From the NCBI GenBank assembly GCA_964564695.1, contig CAZMCC010000109.1:1-11729 (forward strand): 11,729 bases of DNA, in the 5' to 3' direction. The notes beneath the pieces were generated by a model that saw only the letters and a program-made list of their open reading frames with translations, was not told the origin of the DNA and searched no databases. This DNA comes from CAZMCC01 sp964564695 (GTDB lineage Bacteria; Planctomycetota; Phycisphaerae; Phycisphaerales; UBA1924). The number at the start of each line of letters is the position of its first letter. The first letter of the stretch is position 1. The translations under genes were made by a program, and so were the position numbers. This document shows, one piece after another, positions 5,365 through 11,691 of this stretch.

Positions 5365-6681
5365 TCAGGGCTGGGCGCGCAGGAAGCCGCACTCGGGGCA
5401 GCCCTTGGCGAAATCGAAGCGCAGGTCGTAGCCGCAGCGGACGCAGTGGCCCTTGCGCATGCGCCGCAGCTCGCGCGAGATGCGGAACGGGGCGGCGACG
5501 ATCGCGGCGAGGGCGGCGAAGACGGCGGCGTGCACGAGAGTGTTGAGCAGCAGGCCGAGCGGGAGGGGGCGCCACGGGATGATGGCGGGCGTGGTGTCGG
5601 CGCGCGCGAGGGGGACGATGGTCGCGATGTCGAAGGAGTTGCCCGGGCGGGTGACGGTGGAGAGGTCGCACGAGCCGGCGAGCGCGGGCCACGGGAAGCC
5701 GTAGGAGGCGTAGAGGTGGTCGTGGGGGGCGAGGTGCGCGGGGTCTGTGGGAGTTGGCGCGGTGGGGAGCGAGATCCAACTGGCAAGGACGCTCTCGGGC
5801 GCGAGCGAGGCGGGTGCGGTGCGCGAGCGGTTGGCGTAGGTGGAGCTGGCGATGGCCTCGGTGGCCCAGTGGGGCGTGGCGTCGCCGGTGACGAGGGCGA
5901 CGGCGTCGATCTCGTTCCAGCCGCGGACGTTGGGGGAGTCGAGGTCGATGCGCACGCTGGTGATGAGGAGTGGTGCGGCGGCCGTCCCCGCCCGGGGGTC
6001 GGGCGGGATCGCGAACTCGACAGCGATGGGGAGCAGGGGCGGCGGTGGGGCGTTCGGATCGGCGGGGGGAGCGGCGGCGGCGCCGGAAGCGCCGGAAACG
6101 GCGGAGGTCAGAGATGGGAGGAGCGATGGGGTGGGCGTGATGGTGGGGCTGAAGGAGTCGGGGGTGGAGTTGGGGGCGGGCGTCACTGTGGCCGTGTGGA
6201 TCGTGGTCCAGCCGGTGTCGCGGTCGGCGGGGGCGCTCGGGCCTTTGACGGCGACGCGCACGATGGCGCCGGGGGCGTTGGACTCGATGATGCGGACGCG
6301 CAGGGCGGGCACGGGGGGATCGAAGGTGAGGATGAGCCACTCCACCTGGCTGTCGGAGGTGGCGGAGGCCCAGGCGGTGTCGAGGTCGTGCATGCGCGGG
6401 GTGTCGGGGGCGCCGGTGGCCTGCTCGGGGCTCCACGGCTCGCGCGGGGTGGGAGCGACGACGGAGCGGGTGAGCTGGCAGCCGACGCGGGACCAGCGGT
6501 CGACGAGCCAGACCTGACGGTCGAGAGTGGCCGCGGCCTGGGTGTAGCCGGTGGAGGTGTTGGATGCGCTGGTGGGATCGCAGATCCACCAGAGCAGCAG
6601 GGAGGAGAGGATGGTGGAGAGCAGCCCGAGCAGGAGGACGCGGGCGAGGAAGCGCAGGCGTTGGGGGCGCGGCGCGGGCAT
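5365..6681 (-). CDS. membrane-anchored protein with discoidin-like region and C-terminal zinc ribbon
   Basis: 438 aa. The positive N-terminus (MPAPRPQRLRFLAR) leads into a transmembrane helix at about 11-30. A large, Pro/Thr/Ser-rich region of some 340 residues, probably outside the membrane, follows. It has two stretches resembling galactose-binding/discoidin-like beta domains: an AWASATSDSQVEWLILTF segment ending in RIIESNAPGAIVRV, and later VRIDLDSPNVRGWNEIDAV. A second helix (about 372-395) returns to the cytoplasm. The last 30 residues are a zinc ribbon: Cys413-x2-Cys416-GYDL ... Cys428-PE-Cys431. The start was placed directly before the first helix; the frame stays open further upstream but into repeats. 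No Shine-Dalgarno sequence is seen. Divergent from pheT. The role is unknown; a sugar- or surface-binding domain linked to a cytoplasmic ribbon is plausible. Confidence 0.82.
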   Translation of the reverse strand: MPAPRPQRLRFLARVLLLGLLSTILSSLLLWWICDPTSASNTSTGYTQAAATLDRQVWLVDRWSRVGCQLTRSVVAPTPREPWSPEQATGAPDTPRMHDLDTAWASATSDSQVEWLILTFDPPVPALRVRIIESNAPGAIVRVAVKGPSAPADRDTGWTTIHTATVTPAPNSTPDSFSPTITPTPSLLPSLTSAVSGASGAAAAPPADPNAPPPPLLPIAVEFAIPPDPRAGTAAAPLLITSVRIDLDSPNVRGWNEIDAVALVTGDATPHWATEAIASSTYANRSRTAPASLAPESVLASWISLPTAPTPTDPAHLAPHDHLYASYGFPWPALAGSCDLSTVTRPGNSFDIATIVPLARADTTPAIIPWRPLPLGLLLNTLVHAAVFAALAAIVAAPFRISRELRRMRKGHCVRCGYDLRFDFAKGCPECGFLRAQP

Positions 6682-6763
6682 GGGGGATTGTTGGTGGGGG
6701 GAGGGGTGGGCAGCGGAAGTAGGAGGAGGTAGGAGGGAGTAGAAGGAGGAGCCCTCACTCCTG

Positions 6764-6797
6764 CCCTCTCCCTCGGTCAAAGCCCCGAGGGAGAGGG
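6764..6797. repeat. CARAGC-loop hairpin, copy C
   Basis: A 13-bp perfect inverted repeat (CCCTCTCCCTCGG and complement) encloses the 8-nt loop TCAAAGCC. Its flank at about 6712-6763 (GTAGGAGG, AGTAGAAG, GGAGCCCTC, CTGCCCTC) is the same as that of copy B. Located between the divergent starts at 6681 and 6878. Confidence 0.85.
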
Positions 6798-6803
6798 GGG
6801 AAA

Positions 6804-6827
6804 CCCGGCGGACAAAGCTCCGCCGGG
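6804..6827. repeat. CARAGC-loop hairpin, copy D
   Basis: A 9-bp inverted repeat CCCGGCGGA / TCCGCCGGG encloses CAAAGC; counting the closing A-T pair as open gives the 8-nt loop ACAAAGCT. Stem unlike copies A-C, loop the same. Only 6 nt separate it from copy C. Confidence 0.65.
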
Positions 6828-6847
6828 GCACCCGGCACCCGGCACCC
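6827..6847. repeat. heptanucleotide tandem repeat, GGCACCC x3
   Basis: Three exact GGCACCC units followed by a diverged GGCGCGG, ending 30 nt before the pheT start and touching hairpin copy D. Confidence 0.75.
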
Positions 6848-6877
6848 GGCGCGGGAGTGCTCCGTACGCTTGGGGCC

Positions 6878-9100
6878 ATGAATATCTCTGTCCGGTGGCT
6901 GAATGAGTACTTGATGCCGGGGAACGTCACGCCGGAGACGGCGGAGCGGGTGCTCACGGACGTGGGGTTTCCGATCGAGTCGATCACACCGGTCGGTGGT
7001 GGGGGGGCGGGCGATGACGCGGACACGCTGCTCGATGTCGAGGTGACGAGCAACCGGGGGGATTGCCTGAGCCACGTGGGGCTGGCGCGGGAGATTGCGG
7101 CGGCGAGCGGGCGGCGGGTGAAGATGCCGTCGCTGGTGGCGATGAACCCGGGGCCGGGGGTGGCGGGGAAGCTGGTGGCGCTGGAGAACCGGGTGGCGAC
7201 GTCGGGGGCGGGCGGGGGGCAGTGCCCGCTGTTCACGCTGCGGGTGATCAAGGGGATCAAGGTGGGGCCGAGCCCGGCGTGGCTGGTGCGGGCGCTGGAG
7301 GCGGTGGGGAAGCGGTCGATCAACAACGTGGTGGACGTGACGAACTACGTGGCGAGCGAGTTCGGGCAGCCGTCGCACGTGTTCGATCTGAAGACGATTG
7401 CGGCCGGGCCCGATGGTCGGCCCCAGATGATCGTGCGCACCGCGACGAAGGGGGAGAAGCTCACACTGCTCGATGACAAGACGGTCGAGCTGCGCGAGGA
7501 GGATGTGGTCATCGCGGACGCGAAGCGGGCGATCTCGCTCGCGGGGATCATGGGCGGGAAGGAAACCGAGGTGACCGCCGGCACGACGGACGTGCTGCTC
7601 GAGGTGGCGACGTGGTCGCCCTTGGCGGTGCGGAAGACGGCGCGGCGGCTGGGGATCCGCACGGACGCGAGCCATCGGTACGAGCGGTGGGTGGATCCGC
7701 GGTCGATCGATGCGCCGGCGCGCCGGGCGGCGGCGCTGATCGCCGAGTTGTGTGGCGGGACGGTTGTGGACGGGTACGTGACGGCGGGGGCGGAGATGTT
7801 CCCGACGAAGCCGATCATGTTGAGGGCGGCGCGGTGCCGTGCGATGCTGGGGGCGGACGTGTCGTCGGCGGAGATGACGAAGGTTCTGCGGTCGCACGAG
7901 GTGGACGTGAGCGTCGAGACGGCGAGCGCGGGGGATGATGACGTGATTCTGCGGTGCGTGCCGCCGGGGTGGCGGCCGGACCTGACGCGGGAGATTGATC
8001 TGATCGAGGAAGTGGCGCGGACGCACGGGCTGGACCAGGTGCCGGTGAAGGAGACGGTGCAGGTGCGGGTGACGGCGCCGCAGGCGCGCGAGAGCGCGGA
8101 CCGGGCGATCGCGCACACGCTCGCGGGGCTGGGGTTCTACGAGGCGGTGACGTTCAGCTTCGTCAGCCGCAAGGCGGCGGCCCCGTTCGTGGAGAAGGGG
8201 ACGCGGACGCTCGAGGTGGTGGATGAGCGGCGCAAGGGCGATCCGGTGCTGCGGCCGAGCATCCTGCCGAGCTTGCTCGCGTGCCGACAGGCGAACCAGG
8301 CGCGGGGCGTGGCGGGGGACGGCGGGGAGAACGGCGCGGGCGTGCGGCTGTTCGAGACGGCGTCGGCGTTCTGGCAGGAGGGGGACAAAGAGGGCGCGCT
8401 TGATGCGCACCGCGAGTCGCTGCGGCTCGCGCTCGTGGCGGACGCGGTTGGGGTGCCGAGCGTCGGTGGCGCGGCGGCGTCGGCGCACGAGCGCAAGCAG
8501 CTTGGGGTGCGGGTGATCCGCGGGGCGCTCGAGAGCCTGGCGGCGGCGGTGGGGGGGAGCAAGGCTCGGGTGGAGATCGTCCCCCCCCAGGCGGACGATG
8601 CCGCGCCCGAGGCGTTCGAGCGCGGGGCGTGCGGGCGCGTGCGGCTGGTGATGCGCGATGGATCGCCTGCGGTGGACGTTGGTTGGGCGGGGCTCGTGTC
8701 GGGAAAGGCGCAGGCGGCGTATGACCTTGCGGCGCCGGTGGCGGCGGCGGAGGTGGAGCTGGCGCCGATCGAGGCGCTCTGGCCGCCGACGGCGAAGGTG
8801 ACGAACCTGCCGAGCTTCCCGGACATCGAGCGGGACCTGAGTTTGATTGTGGATGAGCGCGAGCCGTGGTCGCGGATCGAGACGTTGGTGCGAGCGAGCG
8901 AGCCGGCGATGTTGGAGAGCGTGGAGTTCGTGGGCGTGTATCGCGGGCCGCAGGCGGGGGCGGGAAGGAAGAGCGTGACGCTGCGGATGCGGTTCCGGGA
9001 TGAGGGGCGGACGCTGAAGCGTGAGGAAGTGGAGCCGCAGGTGGCGGCGATTGTGGAGTTGGCGAAGAGGGAGATGAAGGCGGAGGTGAGGACGGCGTAG
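6878..9100 (+). CDS. pheT: phenylalanine--tRNA ligase beta subunit lacking the N-terminal tRNA-binding OB domain
   Basis: Cytoplasmic beta subunit of the (alpha-beta)2 PheRS, charging tRNA-Phe and editing mischarged Tyr. 740 aa; about 780-800 is usual. Residues 1-40 (ISVRWLNEYL) are the B1 start; DVEVTSNRGDCLSHVGLARE (53-72) follows almost at once. The EMAP-II/OB domain that normally separates these two motifs is therefore absent. The B3/4 editing domain is present (KRSINNVVDVTNYV 145-158, HVFDLKTI, GIMGGKETEV 223-232), then B5 (about 310-390, WRPDLTREIDLIEEVAR), the catalytic-like core (about 395-620) and a full FDX-ACB anticodon-binding domain (648-738, PDIERDLSL start). ATG 6878 opens the conserved N-terminus; TACGCT ends 7 nt before it and no Shine-Dalgarno sequence is seen. 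No pheS is adjacent: it is solitary here, whereas pheST is the common arrangement. Confidence 0.95.
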   Translation: MNISVRWLNEYLMPGNVTPETAERVLTDVGFPIESITPVGGGGAGDDADTLLDVEVTSNRGDCLSHVGLAREIAAASGRRVKMPSLVAMNPGPGVAGKLVALENRVATSGAGGGQCPLFTLRVIKGIKVGPSPAWLVRALEAVGKRSINNVVDVTNYVASEFGQPSHVFDLKTIAAGPDGRPQMIVRTATKGEKLTLLDDKTVELREEDVVIADAKRAISLAGIMGGKETEVTAGTTDVLLEVATWSPLAVRKTARRLGIRTDASHRYERWVDPRSIDAPARRAAALIAELCGGTVVDGYVTAGAEMFPTKPIMLRAARCRAMLGADVSSAEMTKVLRSHEVDVSVETASAGDDDVILRCVPPGWRPDLTREIDLIEEVARTHGLDQVPVKETVQVRVTAPQARESADRAIAHTLAGLGFYEAVTFSFVSRKAAAPFVEKGTRTLEVVDERRKGDPVLRPSILPSLLACRQANQARGVAGDGGENGAGVRLFETASAFWQEGDKEGALDAHRESLRLALVADAVGVPSVGGAAASAHERKQLGVRVIRGALESLAAAVGGSKARVEIVPPQADDAAPEAFERGACGRVRLVMRDGSPAVDVGWAGLVSGKAQAAYDLAAPVAAAEVELAPIEALWPPTAKVTNLPSFPDIERDLSLIVDEREPWSRIETLVRASEPAMLESVEFVGVYRGPQAGAGRKSVTLRMRFRDEGRTLKREEVEPQVAAIVELAKREMKAEVRTA

Positions 9101-9106
9101 GGGAGA

Positions 9107-9134
9107 GTGAACGGTGAATGGTGAGCGGTGAACG
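9107..9134. repeat. heptanucleotide tandem repeat, GTGAACG-type units
   Basis: Units GTGAACG, GTGAATG, GTGAGCG, GTGAACG directly after the pheT stop. Confidence 0.75.
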
Positions 9135-9485
9135 GTGGGGGGCGAGTCGAAGCGGTGCGGCCGGTGCGAGCGGCGTTATGTAAGGTGGCGCCGGCGGTAC
9201 GAGCAGGCCTTCAGCCTGCGGATGCAAACACACCAGGAAGTACTGGGGAGGTCGCTTTCCGGGGGTGTCGCTCGCAGAGCCTCGCTCCACGCCCCGGCTA
9301 CTTACGATCAGGCCTACGGCCTGAAGGGGGGCGGTCGATCGGGCCCAGCCGGTGGTCGATCGGGCCCGCGTCCTGAAGAGGGGGCCGTGGGGGCTCGGGG
9401 CGGCGGGAGTTATCGAGTCGCGCGAGGGGCGGGGCGGCAACCGGCGGCGGTGGAATGCCGATATTCCTGGTATGGGAGTGTGCAC
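9135..9485. other. gene-free stretch with dispersed-repeat material
   Basis: No credible gene. Two 21-nt palindromic copies, 9198-9218 and 9303-9323, agree at 18 of 21 positions (TACGA[G/T]CAGGCCT[T/A]C then [A/G]GCCTG). Between them lies an imperfect stem, CCGGGGGTG ... CACGCCCCGG (9259-9300). GGTCGATCGGGCCC occurs twice, at 9333-9346 and 9354-9367, a 21-nt period. An open frame crosses the region into the next gene, but its content is repeat-derived. Confidence 0.6.
9474..9478 (+). promoter_or_regulatory. ribosome binding site deciding start 9486
   Basis: GGGAG, 7 nt before the ATG at 9486; supports the short form of the membrane protein over the frame that opens at 9135. Confidence 0.55.
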
Positions 9486-9704
9486 ATGAACTTCACAGAT
9501 CCGGCGTCGCTGTTCAGCGGGATGATCATCGGGACGGTGGGGATGGGGGTCTTCATCTACGGGAAGAAGGCCGAGAGCATCCGCGCGATCGTCGGCGGGA
9601 TCCTGCTGTGCGCGATCCCGATGGTGGTGAGCGTGGTGTGGGTGGAGTGGGCCGCGACGGCGGCGTGCATCGGGGGGATGGTGATGGCGGGGAAGATGGA
9701 GTGA
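9486..9704 (+). CDS. small membrane protein, 72 aa
   Basis: Two or three hydrophobic segments: about 8-25 (LFSGMIIGTVGMGVFIYG), 34-52 and 55-68. The GMGVFIYGKKAESIRAIVGGILL stretch puts a positive loop between the first two helices, so the loop is likely cytoplasmic. The pattern resembles short uncharacterised bacterial membrane proteins with a G-x-x-x-Y-G-K-K motif; no function is known to me. The start is set by GGGAG 7 nt upstream and by the fact that the first helix begins within ten residues. A longer in-frame reading exists but is repeat-derived. It is followed after 128 nt, with two hairpins between, by the gdx-like gene, so co-transcription is uncertain. Confidence 0.75.
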   Translation: MNFTDPASLFSGMIIGTVGMGVFIYGKKAESIRAIVGGILLCAIPMVVSVVWVEWAATAACIGGMVMAGKME

Positions 9705-9756
9705 GGATTCGCGCGGCAGGCGGGTGAGTTTTGGCGACGTCCAACGCCGCCCCCTC

Positions 9757-9811
9757 GCTTGATGGGCTGGACGCCCATCAAGCATTTCCCCCTCCGCCGG
9801 GGCGGAGGGGG
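9757..9811. promoter_or_regulatory. two tandem perfect hairpins before the gdx-like gene
   Basis: Hairpin 1: GCTTGATGGGC / GCCCATCAAGC, 11 bp, loop TGGAC (9757-9783). Hairpin 2: CCCCCTCCGCC / GGCGGAGGGGG, 11 bp, 2-nt loop (9788-9811). They are 4 nt apart. No T-run follows, so they are weak as terminators. Neither loop is ACGR, so they do not fit the guanidine-II riboswitch. They could end the upstream transcript or be RNA stability or repeat elements. Confidence 0.5.
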
Positions 9812-9832
9812 ATCTCGGAAGTACCATCGCGC

Positions 9833-10210
9833 ATGGCATGGATCATCCTCGTCGTTGCGGGACTGCTTGAGATCGGGTGGGCGATCGGGCTGAAGTACAC
9901 CGAGGGGTTTACGAAGCTGTGGCCGAGCGTGCTCACGGTGGGCGCGATGGCGGTCAGCATGTACCTGCTCGGGATCGCCGCCAAGACGCTGCCGATCGGG
10001 ACGGCGTATGCGGTGTGGGTGGGGATCGGGGCGGCGGGGACGGCGGTGCTGGGGATCTTCCTGCTCGGCGAGCCGGCGAGCGCGGCGCGGATGGTGTGCC
10101 TGGTGCTGCTGGTGGCGTCGATCGTGGGGCTGAAAGTGACGGCGGGGGGGAAGGGGCCGGGGGCCGGGGGCCAGGGGTCAGGGGCGGAGGTCGGGCAGGT
10201 CGTCCCCTGA
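9833..10210 (+). CDS. gdx: SMR-family guanidinium exporter (Gdx/SugE type)
   Basis: Inner-membrane dual-topology dimer; Gdx proteins export guanidinium in exchange for protons. Four helices at about 2-20, 30-50, 57-78 and 85-102, with strong resemblance to E. coli SugE (AWIILVVAGLLE start, then a WAIGLKYTEGF segment and an IGTAYAVWVGIG segment). The transport residues of Gdx are all present at the family numbering: Gly10, Glu13, Trp16, Ser42, Tyr59 and Trp62. These favour guanidinium export over the Qac multidrug branch. Length is 125 aa against about 105: the extra tail from residue 107 (KGPGAGGQGSG...) is encoded by a heptanucleotide repeat. ATG 9833 starts the first helix; upstream in-frame residues come from the hairpins. 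TACCAT ends 5 nt upstream and there is no Shine-Dalgarno sequence. No guanidine riboswitch recognised. Confidence 0.92.
   Translation: MAWIILVVAGLLEIGWAIGLKYTEGFTKLWPSVLTVGAMAVSMYLLGIAAKTLPIGTAYAVWVGIGAAGTAVLGIFLLGEPASAARMVCLVLLVASIVGLKVTAGGKGPGAGGQGSGAEVGQVVP
10153..10187. repeat. heptanucleotide tandem repeat inside gdx, GGGGCCR units; G-quadruplex motif
   Basis: Five 7-nt units: GGGGCCG, GGGGCCG, GGGGCCA, GGGGTCA, GGGGCGG. Five G4 runs with 3-nt loops make a strong quadruplex pattern on the coding strand. It encodes most of the non-family C-terminal tail of the exporter. Confidence 0.8.
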
Positions 10211-10285
10211 GGCGGGGTGTTGCAAGCGCTGGGGAGTTCGGGGACACTGGTCCAACGCGAACCCGTACTCGCGGGGCAAATCGCC

Positions 10286-10290
10286 GAGGA
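10286..10290 (+). promoter_or_regulatory. ribosome binding site of the 10299 gene
   Basis: GAGGA, 8 nt before the ATG at 10299. Confidence 0.65.
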
Positions 10291-10298
10291 CTTCTCTC

Positions 10299-10886
10299 AT
10301 GGACTTTCTGACTGCGCTGTGGTTGCCGATCGTTGCGTCGGCCGTGGCCGTGTTTATCGCGTCGAGCATCATCTGGATGGCGACGCCGCTGCACAAGCAC
10401 GATTACAAGAACCCGGGGGACGCGGAGGGGCCGATCATGGACCTGGTGCGTCGGCTCGGGCTGAAGCCGGGCGTGTACTTTGTGCCGTGGTGTCACGGGA
10501 AGGACATGAAGGACCCGGCGGTGCAGGCGAAGATGAAGGCGGGGCCGTGGGCGCAGCTGATCGTGATGCCGGGCGGGCCGAGCATGGGGAAGATGCTGGG
10601 GTCGTGGTTCGTGCACCTGGTGATCGTGTGCGTGTTCGTGGCGTGGATCGTGTTCACGAGCGGGGTGACGCACATGGTGGCGCCGGCGACGAAGGCGGAG
10701 TTCATGCCGGTGTTCAAGATGGCGGCGATCTCGTCGTTCCTGGCGTACGGCGGGTACTCGCTGCCGCTGGCGATCTGGCACGGGCAGCCGTGGAGCCAGG
10801 TGCCGTCGCGTGTGCTTGACGGGGTGATCTATGCGTGCGTGACGGGGGCGATTTTCGGGGCGCTGGCGGGGGTGAAACTGTTCTAG
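10299..10886 (+). CDS. conserved hypothetical membrane protein, 195 aa
   Basis: Four probable transmembrane helices at about 5-28, 101-121, 141-160 and 172-192. A roughly 70-residue polar domain follows helix 1: HKHDYKNPGDAEGPIMDLVRR, then PGVYFVPWCHGKDMKDP and GPWAQLIVMPGGPSMGKML. The HK-x-DYK, PG-x-Y, MKDP-x-x-x-AK and AIWHG-x-PW ... DG-x-IYA motifs look like a family of bacterial membrane proteins of this length and layout, for which I know no function. His/Cys/Asp residues in the polar loop could bind a metal, but this is speculation. The start is set by GAGGA 8 nt upstream. It follows gdx after 88 nt. Its TAG stop overlaps the stop of the convergent downstream gene in the shared tetranucleotide CTAG. 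Confidence 0.85.
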   Translation: MDFLTALWLPIVASAVAVFIASSIIWMATPLHKHDYKNPGDAEGPIMDLVRRLGLKPGVYFVPWCHGKDMKDPAVQAKMKAGPWAQLIVMPGGPSMGKMLGSWFVHLVIVCVFVAWIVFTSGVTHMVAPATKAEFMPVFKMAAISSFLAYGGYSLPLAIWHGQPWSQVPSRVLDGVIYACVTGAIFGALAGVKLF

Positions 10887-11665
10887 TTCATCGCGAGCAG
10901 CTCGCGGCGCATGAGGTTGAGCAGGTTCCAGTACTTGACGATCGCGATGAGCGGTCCGGCGCCCAGCAGCGGGAGGCCGAGGATGGCGATCACCGGGAGC
11001 ATCCAGCAGTATCGCTCCGCGCAGGCGGCGATGATCTCGTTGGGGATGCGCCGGGCGAGCCAGGCGGTGTAGAACATGATCGCGATGAACTGGACGATGA
11101 AGCTCACGAGATAGCCGAGGGATGCGAGGAGCGAGATGAGGCCGAGCAGCGACGCCGCGCCGGTGGCCAGCGCGGCGGGATTGACGGCGAAGCCGATCAC
11201 GGCTTTGGTGAGGATGCACGCGGCGGCGACGGCGACTGAGGCCCGCGCGACGATGCGGGCGGAATTGGCCTGCTCGGTGAGGGCGAAGCGGGGGTCGGGG
11301 GTGGTGTACCGCCAGTAGCCGACGGCGGTGAGAACCGAGGCGAGGAAGCCGGCGAGCTCGATGAAGCCCCTGGCGGGGTTGGTGTAGCCGGTGAAGCTTG
11401 CCACGATCTGCGCGATGAAGAGGGAGAAGCCCAGGAGGATGCCGGCGAGGGCGAGAGAGATGCCGGCGACGAGTTCGCGCCGGTACTGCGGCTTGGCGAA
11501 CTGGAGGTGCCGGGCGCGGAGCGAGTCTTCGACGCTCGTGTCGCACTCGGGGCAGCGGGCGGACAGCGCGAGGCCGAGGAGGTTGTAGCCGCAGCCGGAG
11601 CAGCCGGTGGGGAGGAGGATGGTGGGGGGAGCCACGGGCCCGGGTGGGGTGGGGGCGTCGGTCAT
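10883..11665 (-). CDS. multi-pass membrane protein with N-terminal zinc ribbon, 260 aa
   Basis: The N-terminal 50 residues hold a Pro-rich leader and a zinc ribbon, Cys22-x2-Cys25-GYNL ... Cys38-PE-Cys41, the same layout as the C-terminal ribbon of the 5365-6681 protein. About five hydrophobic segments follow, roughly 64-90, 100-120, 138-162, 170-202 and 222-246, with a positive end (KYWNLLNLMRREL). No enzymatic motif is seen and no function is known. The ribbon is presumably cytoplasmic and may bind protein or nucleic acid. ATG 11665 is the first that includes the ribbon; no Shine-Dalgarno sequence is evident. An imperfect palindrome at 11692-11710 lies 26 nt upstream. It converges on the preceding gene with a 4-nt overlap. 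Confidence 0.82.
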   Translation of the reverse strand: MTDAPTPPGPVAPPTILLPTGCSGCGYNLLGLALSARCPECDTSVEDSLRARHLQFAKPQYRRELVAGISLALAGILLGFSLFIAQIVASFTGYTNPARGFIELAGFLASVLTAVGYWRYTTPDPRFALTEQANSARIVARASVAVAAACILTKAVIGFAVNPAALATGAASLLGLISLLASLGYLVSFIVQFIAIMFYTAWLARRIPNEIIAACAERYCWMLPVIAILGLPLLGAGPLIAIVKYWNLLNLMRRELLAMN

Positions 11666-11676
11666 GGCGACACGCC

Positions 11677-11690
11677 ACTACTGACTACTG
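11677..11690. repeat. exact 7-nt tandem duplication ACTACTG
   Basis: ACTACTG occurs twice head to tail, 11 nt before the start at 11665. Same unit length as the longer arrays, but two copies alone are weak evidence. Confidence 0.45.
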
Positions 11691-11691
11691 C

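Noticed and set aside
2029..5786. Very long Arg/Pro-rich minus-strand frames overlapping the dehydrogenase, receiver and lipoprotein genes
   Set aside because: Composition is that of out-of-frame GC-rich DNA; they contradict well-supported genes in other frames.
9135..9485. N-terminal extension of the 72-aa membrane protein or a separate gene
   Set aside because: Encoded residues derive from palindromic and tandem repeats and are Arg/Gly-rich; a Shine-Dalgarno site and the first helix support the start at 9486.
9705..9832. Guanidine riboswitch (classes I, II or III) before gdx
   Set aside because: No ACGR hairpin loops for class II, and no recognisable conserved core of class I or III; only two simple hairpins are present.
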